A stretch of 64,000 nucleotides of DNA, from positions 11,077,113 to 11,141,112 of the forward strand of contig NC_058163.1 of NCBI RefSeq assembly GCF_020080835.1. Direction: 5' to 3'. Of this stretch, positions 1-11,633 are shown piece after piece (the stretch's first letter is position 1; each line of letters opens with the position of its first letter). The notes under the pieces are model-generated. The model was not told where the DNA came from. It saw nothing but the letters and a program-made list of their open reading frames with translations, and searched no databases. The translations under genes and the position numbers were made by a program. This DNA comes from Cotesia glomerata. Taxonomy: Eukaryota; Arthropoda; Insecta; Hymenoptera; Braconidae.

Positions 1-156
1 CTGAGATATTTAATTATTATAAAGTCAGGTAGTAGTGTAACTTTTCATAGATGACTAGATGACATTTGACTAGACAATTTTTGGAGTCCTTTCTTGATTA
101 TTTGTCATCAAAATGAATAAATTCTATACATTTTCTTCGTTTAATTTATAAAACAG

Positions 157-2108
157 ATCTTATTCCAGACTTAGATCAACCGTCTACCAGTCATGCGATT
201 GTTCCAAGTGAAAAATCAGAGTCGTTCTCTACGTATACATTAAGTGGAGTTACAAATTTTGGATCTGATTCAGAGTATGAACCTCCAATTCCGACAAAAC
301 GAGCAAAACTTGATGTCTTAACTCCTGAAGTCATTTTTGGACTCGACCGAGCTAATGTCAGCAGTAGAAATGCGATGTTTATTATTGCTCCGGTTTTACT
401 AGCGGTAGGTATTAAAATTGAAAATACAACGCTCAGTTATAGTTCAATTCAACGAGCTCGTATGCTTCAAAGAGAAGACATTGCTAAAGGACTTAAAGAC
501 AACTTTAAAACACACGATAAATACGTTGTGCATTGGGACGGAAAAATGCTGAATGACCTTGTTGGATCAAAATCTGTGGAACGGCTACCAGTTATTTTAA
601 CTGCATTTGGTACCGAACAATTACTTGGGGTTCCAAAAATAAATTCTGGGACGGCAGACAATCAAACATCAGCCATTTTATCGACATTGAGTGAATGGGG
701 TATTATTAATTATGTTAAGGCGATGTGTTTTGACACGACGGCAGTTAATACAGGTAACTTATCAATGATAATTTAATCTAAAAAATATTTAATTATTAAC
801 GTTCTAGTTTAATTTTTATTGCTTACTGAATTTCACTTTTGAAATTATTGAGAATTATTTACTCATTTGGATTTTAAATATAATCTACAATTTGTTTAAA
901 ATATTAAATTTAACGATAGTTATCTATTTTCTTTATACAGGAATTGAAAAGACTTTGGGAAGAGAGTTAATCTGGTTACCATGTCGTCACCACATTTTTG
1001 AGATCATATTGAGAAGTGCATTTGAAGTATATTGGCCTGTGTCATCTGGGCCAAACGTACCAATGTTTGGAAGATTTAAAAAATCATGGGATGAAATAAA
1101 TAAAACTAATTATAAATCTGGAATTGAAGATACTGTTGTTGCTGATATAATTTTGGATAAAAAAAATGAAATATCTAGTTTAATTGCACAATCCTTACAG
1201 GTATGATTTAACTGCGATTTTAAGAAAAAAAATTTTCTTGTTTCTGACAAATTTTTAATTGTTTTTGATAGTTACTACAACCCCGAGATGACTATAAAGA
1301 ATTGTTGGAATTGTCGTTGATTTTCCTTGGAGAAATGCCTCAAGAAGAAATTTTTTTCAAACGTCCTGGTGCAATTCATCATGCTAGGTGGATGGCGAAG
1401 GCAATTTACAGTTTAAAAATGTTTCTATTCAGAAATGAATTTAAACTTTCTAATAAAGAATTGCACGGTCTTCGGCAAATTTGTATATTTATAGTTACAC
1501 TGTATTTAAAAGCTTGGTTTTCATCAACTTCTGCAACAACTGCTGCTAATCATGACTTGCAGTTTTTGAAAAATTTATTCGAGTACAAAAATATCAATTC
1601 ATTGATTTCTTCAGCAACTTGTGAAAAAATGATTTTGCATTTATGGTATTTAAGTGATGAACTTGCCATTTTATCATTATTTGACGATACCGTTTCATTG
1701 GAAGTAAAAAAAAATATTGTTGGAGCTGTTAATACTCGTAACGGTACAGATTCTGAAGCTAAAAAATTTATAATTGATAAAAACGATTTGAATTCATTAA
1801 CGCAAAAAAGTCTGAGTGACTTTGTTTCTAAAAAGTCTTTAAATCTCTTTAAAATCTTTGATTTACCATATGACTTCCTTGATAAAGATATTGAATCGTG
1901 GCCTACTAATGACAGTTACATTGAAAATAAAGAATACTTTAACCAATTGAAAGTTGTTAATGATTCAGCAGAACGAGCTGTTGCATTAGTTAGTGAGTAT
2001 AATCAATGCTTGACAAAAAATGAAGATCAATTCCAATACTTATTGCAAGTTATCAAAGAACATCGAAAAAAATACCCAAACTGCAATAGAGGAAATTATT
2101 TACAGTAA
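157..2108 (+). CDS. hAT-like transposase, copy A (5' end outside window)
   Basis: Three exons join in one open frame: 157-753 (acceptor AAACAG), 941-1200 and 1272-2108 (stop TAA), with GT-AG introns of 187 and 71 nt and no stop or frameshift in about 564 codons. The product reads as an RNase H-fold transposase. Residues in order are HWDGK (first acidic residue), CFDTT..NTG (second), LPCRHH (CxxH type), HHARWM (RW) and NDSAERAV (candidate final E). This order of D, D, CxxH, RW and E is that of hAT transposases; the superfamily call is inference. The same protein recurs, broken, as copies B, C and D, so this is the only copy here that could still be functional. The first exon (in copy B, a basic N-terminal region) lies left of the window. 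It could instead be a domesticated relative, but the adjoining repeat end argues for a transposon. Confidence 0.72.
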
Positions 2109-2882
2109 AAGTGTACCGTTATGTTGAAAATATTGAAAATTATATGGCAGTTGATAATTAAATAAATAAATTCTTCGATAAAAAAGTGAAACACATGTGA
2201 AACACACTAAATTGAATTATATATTTAAAAAATGCACTAATTTTTGTTTTAATGTAATCAAACATGCCCAAGACTAAAAACTAATTAAAAATAGTTCATA
2301 ACATATTTCTATTTATAGAAACTCAAATTTGTCTAAATTTCCTTGAAACTCAGAGAATAAATTGAAATTTTTCGAATTATTGATCAAAAACTAGAAAAAT
2401 TGATATGCATTGATGTTTGACGATGAATATCTCGTAAACGCTCAACTTGATCGAAAAATCATAAGAGACCATTTTTATAGAGCAGTAAATTTCCTACAAA
2501 ACTATGAGTTTCATCATTCATAATGATTTTTTCATTGAGTTATAAAATTCATAAGAAATAAAAAATTTTCCCAAAAATAATCAAACTTTAACCGTTAATA
2601 TCTTTTTAAACGGTTGGGTTTACGAAAAATCGTAAGAGACCTTTTGTAGAGCATTCAATTTCCTACAAAATCTAAGGAACAAGATATTTTTCAAGTAGTT
2701 GGAAGCTTGAGATATAAATTTTTCTATCTGATAATAAGAAAAAATAGAAAACTGTAAGAAGGAGGACTTTCCCGTTACAATTAAGAACTCATGCTTGGAG
2801 AGGCTTTCTTAGAGGTGTTTAGGAACCTATTTTTTAGAGTACCAAACGAAAAAAAAAATATTCTTTTTTTTTGAATCACCCT
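2109..2882 (+). repeat. 3' flank and right terminus of hAT-like copy A
   Basis: Non-coding AT-rich DNA after the copy A stop codon, ending at TTTGAATCACCCTAATA next to a (TA)n run. Read inward from the right, the terminus is TTAGGGTGATTCAAAAAA. This resembles the ends of copies B and C and of the MITE at 28892-29442, which all begin TTAG and reach CAAAAA. A phrase about cut-off growth of the same type (ATTTCCTACAAAA) appears twice here and once in the copy B inverted repeats. The matching left end lies outside the window, so the terminal inverted repeat cannot be verified. Confidence 0.5.
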
Positions 2883-2883
2883 A

Positions 2884-2887
<4 letters not shown>

Positions 2888-2952
<65 letters not shown>
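2888..2952. repeat. (TA)n microsatellite
   Basis: Uninterrupted TA dinucleotides between the right end of hAT-like copy A and the Helitron. It is one segment of what looks like a single TA tract broken up by later insertions (see also 5307-5320 and 11053-11146). Confidence 0.95.
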
Positions 2953-2957
<5 letters not shown>

Positions 2958-5306
2958 TTTCCACCTATATATTGACTCATCACGATATCTCTGGAACCAT
3001 AAGGCGTAGAGATTTGAAATTTTGTAGGAATATTCCTTTCGCCGAGTAGAGGTCAGCTAAGAACGGATTTTACGAAATTCCACCCACAAGGGGGGTTGCG
3101 GGGGCGTTGACAATGGAAAATTCCTATTTTTAAACTATAGCTCCTATCTACTCCAAATTTAGTAGGAATCTCCTATATGTGATGTAGAAATTATCTATGA
3201 GCGGATTTTATGATAACTCATCCCCAATAAAGATTGCGGGGCAAGGGTTAACAATGAAAATAAAAAATTTCTAAACTATAGCTCTTATAGGTTTCAAATT
3301 TGGTAGGAATCATTTATATGTGATCCAGAAATGATCTAATAGTGGATTTTATAACAACCTCCTCCAACTATGGATTGCGGGGGTGGGTGCTAACAATGAA
3401 AATTTTAAATTTCTAAGCTAAAGCTCCCATAGGCTCTAAATTTGGTAAGAATCTGCTATATTTGAGGTAGAAATGATCTAAGAGCGTATTTAATGATAAC
3501 CTACTCCAAATATGGATTTCGGGGGTGGGTGTTAACAATTACAATTTTAAATTTCCGAGCTATAGCTCCTACAGACTCCAAATTCGGTGAGAGTCTTCTA
3601 TGTGTGATGTAGAAGTGATCTAAATGAGGATTTCAATAAATTCTACCTTTAATAGCGATTGCGGGGGTGAGTGTTAGAATTTTCAATTTCAATTTCCAAA
3701 CTGTAACTTTTATAGACTCTAAATTTGGTAGAAATCTTCCGGTACAATTTTCCTGTCAAGTTCAGCTAAGAATGGAGTTTATTTCATTCCTCCCCAAAAG
3801 GGGGTTGCGACGGCGTTACCAATGAACTATTCCCTGTTCTTAAACTATAGTTTCTATCGACTCCAAATTTGGTAGGAATCTTCTGTAAGAGATATAGAAA
3901 TAATCTATAAACGAATTTTACGATATCTCACCCCACAGGGGTTTGTGGGGGTAGTTGTTAACAAATAAAATTTTTATTTTCCAAGCTATAGCTCCTACAG
4001 ACCCCAAATTTAGTAAGAGTCTTCTACATATAATATAGAAATTATTTAAGAACGGACTTTACAACGAATTACCTTCAATAAGGATCGCGGGGGTGGGTGT
4101 TAACAATAAAAAATCTTAATTTCCAAAATATAGCTTCTAAAAACTCTAAATTTGGTAAAAATCTTTTATTTCTCATGTAGAGATCATCTCACAATGAACT
4201 TCAATAAAGACTATTTCCGATAGGAATTGCGGGGATGGGTGCTAAAATCTAAAATTTTAATTTCCAAACTGTAACTTCTACAGACTCTAAATTTGGTGAG
4301 AATCTTCGTGTATGATGTCAAGTTCAGCTAAGAATGGATTTTCTCGAATTCTAACCCTAGAAGGGATTGCGGGGGTGTTAACAATGAAAATCTCTCATTT
4401 CCAAACAAAAGTTTCTATGAACTTAAAGTTTTGTTGAAACCTTTTGTTTATAATGTAGAAATTTTCTCGAATAGGATCTTATGAAATTCCTCTCCCATAT
4501 AAGAGTGTGGGAGTGATAATTGTCAAAAAATTTATACTTTTCAAATACAGTTCCTACAGATATAGAATTTGATAGAATCTCAAGAGAAACAGGAACTTAC
4601 GGGAATGGCCTCCAAGGCCAACGGATTTAAATATTTTCCTTTTTTAATAATTATATTTTCTCACAACAATCGTCTCTTTGGCAGCGGCAAAAAAAGTCAT
4701 TGTAAGGTTTCCAAAATTTAACTTTACATGTAGCTATTCACTCAACGGACTAAGAATTTTACATACATTTTATTTTTGCTGATCACATAACCCATGAATC
4801 GTTCTTATTACCGGATCGCGGGAACGTAACAGATTGAAATGAATGCATTTTCTAAGCACTTGAGATGTGAAAAAGGAATTTGGCTATTTATTCTAAGAGA
4901 ATTCGTTAAAAACATGTACAAATAAGTTTCTATGAAAAATTGATGTCACGGAGGAAATTTAAATTAACGGCAAAATTCGTCACGCTTTAAGCTAGCCAAA
5001 TTTCAACTTCACTTATGAGACGCGCAATTACTTTAACTGAAACTTTCAATGATCATTTCAAATTTTTTTCTTCGTTTCAGTCATTATTCATTTTTGGAAA
5101 ACAACCACTGGAATGTCATAGTGATTGCACATTAAAATTTACTATGAATATTAGCTAGAATAATCACAGGGATAAAAGGTACGGGCCAATCTGATGAAAT
5201 TTGAAATCTGTACAAATCTAAACAATACTCCCATTAAATTTCAAGTCTAGATCTCTAAAAATACAATTCTATGAAGTGCCCAGCGGAGCGGGCGGGTAAC
5301 AGCTAG
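2953..5306 (+). mobile_element. Non-autonomous Helitron with internal tandem array
   Basis: The 3' end at 5277-5306 has a GC-rich short hairpin (GCCC..GGGC) followed by GGGTAACAGCTAG and a T, the CTRR-type terminus of Helitrons. No terminal inverted repeat or target duplication is seen, and it sits in A/T host sequence, as Helitrons do. The left end is placed at the edge of the TA run and is less certain. No RepHel open frame exists, so it is non-autonomous. The interior holds about eleven degenerate units of about 141 bp (3050-4600), then about 600 bp of unique AT-rich sequence. Confidence 0.7.
3050..4600 (+). repeat. Degenerate ~141-bp tandem array inside the Helitron
   Basis: A phrase like ACTATAGCTCCTATAGACTC recurs at about 3135, 3284, 3416, 3557, 3698, 3842, 3983, 4125, 4268, 4405 and 4545, a spacing of 132-149 bp. 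Each unit also carries AAATTTGGTAGGAATCTTCT, then GATCTAAGAGCGGATTTTA, then GATTGCGGGGGTGGGTGTTA. Units diverge strongly from one another, so the array is old or under no homogenisation. I see no coding potential. Confidence 0.85.
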
Positions 5307-5320
5307 TATATATATATATA

Positions 5321-6194
5321 TTAGACTGGGCCAAAAAAATTAACTATTTTTTTTTTTTTTTTTGTATATCGAAAATATTATTTGGGATGACAAAAAAAAA
5401 ATGTTGTGAGAATTTGAGCCCTTAATATTTATATTAAGAGGTCTATCATCGCAACTTTTAATTTTTTTTTCCGGAACGGGTTTTTGTCTCATAACTCCTA
5501 AACCATCGAGGTAAATGAAATAAACTTAGATGTTTTTTGAAGCAAATTTAATTGTCTACAAAAAAAGACTGATTGAAATTTTTCGTCAGATGAACCGTTT
5601 TCTTATAAACACGCCTTGAAAATTGATAAGATTTCAGAATTTTATTGTTTAACTTTGGAATTTTGTAATTCACTTAAAAATTAGTATCCAGAAAAATTCA
5701 ATAGAGATTCTTGAAGGGAATTTAATTTCCTACAAAAATGTCTCTTAACATTTTTAGCTAAATTCACTCCTTTGAAAGTTATTCAAAGTTAAAGTTGATG
5801 TCAAAATAAAATTCTGGTTTTTTTCGCTGTAAATTTAATTTTTTTGAGCCCATTGAAAATTTTGATCTTTTTATAGATAATAATTTTTATTTTATCAACA
5901 GAATTATGAAAAATTTGAAAAAATCATAATATATTTTTATTTATTGGCATTGAAAAGCTATTTTCTGCAGAAAATTGCATTTTCACTGTGTTTTGATAGT
6001 TTAAAAAATAACAATCATGTTGTTTTCTCATTGAAAATTATTTACTTTTTATTTAATACAAATTTATCTACGAGAATCCGCTTTGATTAACAACCTCCCC
6101 TTACTCCCCTTGTTTCATTTTTCGACATCAATCCACAGTACTACATCTCATGAGATTACTCTCTCATTTTCTCAATAATTGCGTCGCTTAATAC
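5321..6194 (+). repeat. Left long terminal inverted repeat of copy B
   Basis: 874 bp that reappear inverted at 10185-11052. Homology stops inward at GCGTCGCTTAATAC, after which the two sides differ. It ends about 370 bp before the start codon of the internal gene, so the promoter lies partly in the unique core. Confidence 0.9.
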
Positions 6195-6567
6195 AAAGCC
6201 AACCGATTGAACATAACCTCAAAACAATATTATTAATTATTAGTATCGTATTATATAGCGCCACGATGTTTTTATTCATCTATCACCATTTCTAAAAAAA
6301 AAGACCCCTAGTTCGACCTTCACTTTCGGTATTTCTTACATTCCATTGTTCTACAAATAGAGAGGTTATGTTTTTTAGATAACTGTAGCATCTTTCTTCA
6401 TTGTTAATTGTGGATCGAGCGTCGCTTTTAATCTCAGTATTCGTGTTGTGAGTTGTGTGTCTAATTTCTAGTGTTGTTACAATTTTTATTACAACCTGAC
6501 TCTCTTTATTTGTTGTGATTTTTGATTACGTAAATATAATTGAATAATATCAAAGAACTGTATCAAT

Positions 6568-9500
6568 ATGACAACCGAAAAAATTAATTTGATTGGTGTT
6601 CCAATAGCTAAAATTAATGGTCGTAAACTTCCCACTATAAAAGAAGTTTTATTATTATTTTTTTATCATCACAAAGTTCTTCATCTAAAAGTCAATGAAA
6701 GTGCAAAAAAAACTGCAAATATAGTTCAAGATTGTTGGAAAAATTTACAAATTTTAACCTCCGGGCTTCGAAATACGATTAACAAAATACTTGAGTTTTT
6801 CAAAAAATGGCAATTATTGCAGTGCAATAAGAAAAGAATAAAATCACAAGCTCAAAAACAAAAAGAAGTGAGTTTTGAACAAAAAATTCAACAGTTATTT
6901 AATATCGCTGGAAAAAACGGTCTAAGAAGTTTGAATGGAGAGATCAACAACTTTTCGGCTCAGAAACTATTGAATCAACCAGAAATTTCTGATAACTCCA
7001 GTTCACCAGAAACTTCGAGAAAATATGTTGAAATTATGGAAACCGATGAGATAGGTAGATATTTGGTATTTACAATAATACTTGATTTAATAAAATTAAT
7101 AACTGAAAAATAATTGCAATTTATTCTGTTCCCGTAACCGTATACAGAAAAAAATTCTTGACTAGAAGGTAAATTATCTTGGCTCAAGAAAATATTAAGG
7201 AAGATTAAAAATTTCTTTAATGAAGTCAAAGTTTCTTGACCCCAGAAAATTTCTTTTTGCTCCAAAATAACTTTTGTCTTCCTTAAAATTTTCTTGGTGC
7301 AAGAAGTTTTTTTTCTGTGTAATTTTTATGCTCAGCATAACTAATTGATAACTAAATATTATGTAATCTTGTTATACTTTGATCACATTTTCTTGTAAAT
7401 AATATCAAAATACTTTTCAGAAATAGATTTGGTTAATGATAATAATAATAATGAAATTACACCTAGTCAAGAGTTACTAACATCGTCGCAGTCAACTATC
7501 AGTCAAATTTCAAATGTTTCCGATTTTGAAACAGAATTGTTGTCTAAAAAAAATACCAAAAATAAACATTATCACTCCAAATTTAGCAGCTGCGCTTGAT
7601 CGTGCAAATGTTAGCAACAGAAATGCTACATATATTTTGGCAGCTACCTTACAGAGCGTTGGAATAGATCTTCGGAATGTTAATTTAAGCTATAAAACTA
7701 TCCAACGAAATCGTATACTTCTTCGAAAAGAAATAGCTGAAGGGTTAAAAAGAGACTTCAAGTTCAATGATAATTACGTAGTTCATTGGGATGGTAAATT
7801 GTTAAGCGATATTGTTGGCGCAGATGTTGTAGATAGACTCCCAATTCTTCTGACATCGTCTGGCGCTGAACAATTATTAGGCATTCCAAAATTGGAGCAG
7901 GAACTGGAATTGAGCAAGCTTCAGCAGTAAACTCAACTTTGAAGCATTGGGGTGTCAGTGATTATGTCAAAGCGGTGTGCTTTGATACTGCATATACAAA
8001 TACAGGTAAATCAATACTATTAACAAAGTATTTAGAATTGAGAGATTTTATTTTTCATGTTTGTTTTAATTCATTAATGATTCTATTATTAAATAGGCAT
8101 TCATCGTGGCGCTGGCGTAGAACTAGAGAATCTTTTAGGGCGAAAGCTCATTTGGTTGCCATGTCGTCATCACGTCATTGAACTACTCATTAAAGGTGTT
8201 TTGAAGTATACTGGCCAACGCAAAATGGCCCAAATGTTTCAATTTTTGGTAGATTCAAAAATAATTGGAACAAGATAGATAAATCAAAATACAGTGCAGG
8301 AATTAATGATCCTATTGTTGCTAAAGTACTATCAGAGAAAAAGACGAAACATTGGATTTTATTGAAAGTTATTCGCTGGTATGTTTTAGTTACATAATAT
8401 CATTCACAAAAGCACTCAAAAACAACTTTCTTTTTCACTATACACTGAGAGAAAAAATTTTTTTTTAAGAAAATGCAAATAATTGAAAGAAGTTTTCTAC
8501 ATTTGGAAAAAAACAATTCTGAATGAAAATTCTCAAGTTATCTATCTAAAATTGTATTTTTGTTTTTATTTTTAATCAGTTAAACTATTTTCCAACAAAA
8601 AAGTTACTGTGCGAAAAATTTTGATTTCTTCTGCAAAGAAATGAAATTGTTGAAAATTTCCAACATATCAATGTCTTGTCACTAGAATGCCCATATTTTT
8701 CAAAAGAAATTTTTCCTTTCGGTAAATTTAAAAAAAATTGTGTAATGGAAAAATTTAAACCTTAAATTAATAGTAATTTCCTGGTGTCGATCGAATACAA
8801 TTCATTTTAAACATAGACAAAAATATACGTGATTATCTTTAACTCGTAATTTATGTTAAATTAAAATTGATCGAATTTTGTACTTTGTTTTAATTGAAAT
8901 CTTGTTCTTTTAGTATTCAAAAACGATTTTTAATTATTAATTCTAGATTAAGAAAATCAGTTTTTTTCATTCGTACTCATTTGTTGCAGAAATATCTTCC
9001 GAGGAATGATTACCGAGAATTTTTAGAGTTATCGTCAATTTTTTTAGGAGTTATTCCAAAAGATAATTTCACCTTTAAACATCCAGGAGCGATGAGTCAT
9101 GCTCGTTGGATGTCGAAGGTAATTTATTGCCTGAAAATATATATTTTTAGGGGAGAATTTAAGCTGACCCCTCATGAATTAACTAGTATTCGCCAAGTAT
9201 GTATTTTCATAATTGTCATTTATATAAAAGCTTGGTTCACTTCACCTTCTGCTATCTTAGCTGCAAATAATGACTTAATTTTGATGCAACAATTGATACT
9301 CTATGATAAAATTAATTCATCTGTATCAAAAGGAGCTTTAAAAAATGAGCGATCATTTGTGGTATTTAAGTGACAAATTAGCCATAATTTCTCTATTTGA
9401 CGATGCTGTAGATCCGGAAGTAAAGAAAAAATGGTAAAAATTTGAAAAATCGGAACCCTATAAAAACTAAAGCCAGAAAATATGAATTTGACTACAAAAA

Positions 9501-9823
9501 CTTACATGAATTTTTACACAAAGATGTAAGTGACTTCATTTCAACAGAATCGTTAACAATTTTAAAAGACTTTTGACTTGCCACATGAATTTTTAAGTGA
9601 AGAAGTCGACAAGTGGTCCAGCATCGATAGTTTTCAGGAATGTCAACAATTTGTTAGTAAATTGGCTGTTGTCAATGATGTCGCGGAACGTGGTGTAGCG
9701 CTAATTGAAGATTACAATCAATGCCTTACTAAAGACGAAGAACAGCTCCAATATTTATTACTAGTTATTAGTGAGTATCGGAAAAAATTCCCTAATTGCA
9801 ATAAAAGTACGTTAATTGAATGA
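6568..9823 (+). pseudogene. hAT-like transposase gene of copy B (frameshifted)
   Basis: Exons by comparison with copy A: 6568-7052 (start ATG; basic, coiled N-terminal region), 7429-8005, 8097-about 8381 and 8990-9823, with GT-AG borders at the same places as in copy A. Motifs HWDGK, CFDTA, LPCRHH, HARWM and NDVAERG are present. Lesions: a shift in a poly-A run near 7545-7560, another near 7905-7925 (after the GIPKL segment), a disrupted third exon, and a shift near 9350-9430 with sequence loss. It therefore cannot encode an active enzyme. The first exon tells what is missing from copy A: about 160 residues rich in Lys, Asn and Gln with no recognised DNA-binding fold. Confidence 0.75.
7143..7320. 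mobile_element. Small MITE in intron 1 of copy B
   Basis: Imperfect inverted ends: ACAGAAAAAAATTCTTGAC on the left and CAAGAAG..TTTTCTGTGT on the right, with TA on the left flank. It is a palindrome-rich insert of about 180 bp within the first intron. No coding capacity. Confidence 0.5.
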
Positions 9824-9955
9824 TTATTCCGTCTTTTAAAATTGTTAAAAATAATTATAGATGTACTAAAGTTTTATATTGTTTTCCTTATATAATTTAG
9901 ATGATTTAATTACATAGAATGGTATTTTTTGTGCTATAAAATTTTTTATGAATGA

Positions 9956-10120
9956 TACAGTCGATGCTCTCTGTATTGGACCTCTCTGTATTTTAACCGC
10001 TCTCTGTGTTTGACCACATTTTTCCTCTGTATTTGACGAATTTACACAGCTCTTATGGACGAGTCAAGTACAGAGAATGGTCCTGGACGGGCGAATCAAA
10101 TACAGAGAGCGTTGACTGTA
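9956..10120. mobile_element. 165-bp MITE with CAGTCGA..CTCTCTGTA ends and TA target site
   Basis: TA-CAGTCGATGCTCTCTGTA at the left is matched by the inverse TACAGAGAGCGTTGACTG-TA at the right. The TA on each side fits a Tc1/mariner/pogo-type target duplication. It lies in the 3' flank of the copy B gene, inside the transposon. Confidence 0.7.
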
Positions 10121-10184
10121 ATTTGATTTTGTTTCTTATTGAATGTGTACTATATCATTGATGATTAATTTCTGCTAAGCATTC

Positions 10185-11047
10185 GTATTAAGCGACGCAA
10201 TTATTGAGAAAATGAGAGAGTAATCTCATGAGAAGTAGTACTGTGGATTGATGTCGAAAAATGAAACAAGGGGAGTAAGGGGAGGTTGTTAATCAAAGCG
10301 GATTCTCGTAGATAAATTTGTATTAAATAAAAAGTAAATAATTTTCAATGAGAAAACAACATGATTGTTATTTTTTAAACTATCAAAACACAGTGAAAAT
10401 GCAATTTTCTGCAGAAAATAGCTTTTCAATGCCAATAAATAAAAATATATTATGATTTTTTCAAATTTTTCATAATTCTGTTGATAAAATAAAAATTATT
10501 ATCTATAAAAAGATCAAAATTTTCAATGGGCTCAAAAATTAAATTTACAGCGAAAAAAACCAGAATTTTATTTTGACATCAACTTTAACTTTGAATAACT
10601 TTCAAAGGAGTGAATTTAGCTAAAAATGTTAAGAGACATTTTTTGTAGGAAATTAAATTCCCTTCAAGAATCTCTATTGAATTTTTTCCGGATACTAATT
10701 TTTAAGTGAATTACAAAATTCCAAAGTTAAACAATAAAATTCTGAAATCTTATCAATTTTCAAGGCGTGTTTATAAGAAAACGGTTCATCTGACGAAAAA
10801 TTTCAATCAGTCTTTTTTTGTAGACAATTAAATTTGCTTCAAAAAACATCTAAGTTTATTTCATTTACCTCGATGGTTTAGGAGTTATGAGACAAAAAAC
10901 CCGTTCCGGAAAAAAAAATTAAAAGTTGCGATGATAGACCTCTTAATATAAATATTAAGGGCTCAAATTCTCACAACATTTTTTTTGTCATCTCAAATAA
11001 TATTTTCGATATACAAAAAAAAAAATAGTTAATTTTTTTTGGCCCAG

Positions 11048-11052
<5 letters not shown>
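10185..11052 (-). repeat. Right long terminal inverted repeat of copy B
   Basis: Inverse of 5321-6194. The close match between the arms of an otherwise broken element suggests either fairly recent insertion or gene conversion between arms. Confidence 0.9.
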
Positions 11053-11126
<74 letters not shown>

Positions 11127-11146
11127 TATATATATATATATATATA
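11053..11146. repeat. (TA)n microsatellite between copies B and C
   Basis: TA dinucleotides with one interruption (TGTACA at about 11121). They directly abut the right end of copy B and the left end of copy C. Confidence 0.95.
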
Positions 11147-11633
11147 TTAGGTGTTTCAAAAAAAAAAAAAAATTTTTTTTTTTTAATGGTGTTGAAAAGT
11201 TGAAAGTACATTTAAAAACAAAAACTTTTGGCGTCTATTAGAGCCCTTAATATTAATATTAAGGTTTGCCTCAATTCATTTGTAATTTTTCTATTTAAAT
11301 AACACGAGAAAACTTTTTTTTTATTTTTGAATTTTAATTACTTCGGAATGGCTTGTTTACGCAATATCTAAGAGAAAGGTCTTATAGGAAATTTCACGCT
11401 CTACAAAAAATGTCTAAAGGTCAAAGTTCCTCAGATCAACCGTTTCAAAGAAATTTGCAATCAAAAATAACACCAATCAAAAATTTCAAATATTTTCCAA
11501 TAAAATTGCAAAAAAAAATCATACTTTATATTGATATTGTTTTTTTATTGTAAAATCAATTGAAATTTGTTAATTTGAGATTTTAATTTTTTTTTTGCTT
11601 ATTTACTCCATACGTAACTCACAAAAAGTACAA

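Larger units (their letters stand above)
5321..11052 (+). mobile_element. hAT-like long-TIR transposon, copy B
   Basis: The element begins TTAGACTGGGCCAAAAAA and ends with the inverse, GGCCCAGTCTAA. Inverted repeats of about 870 bp (5321-6194 and 10185-11052) are almost identical by eye, with small indels in homopolymers. Both ends abut TA, consistent with a TA target site in a (TA)n tract. The unique core (6195-10184) carries a spliced transposase gene in the same family as copy A, now broken. Total length is about 5.7 kb. A conserved palindrome (CTTAATAT..ATATTAAG) lies about 110 bp inside each end. Confidence 0.85.

Noticed and set aside
11029..11211. 60-codon Ile/Tyr frame on the minus strand
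   Set aside because: Translation of the (TA)n tract between two transposon ends.
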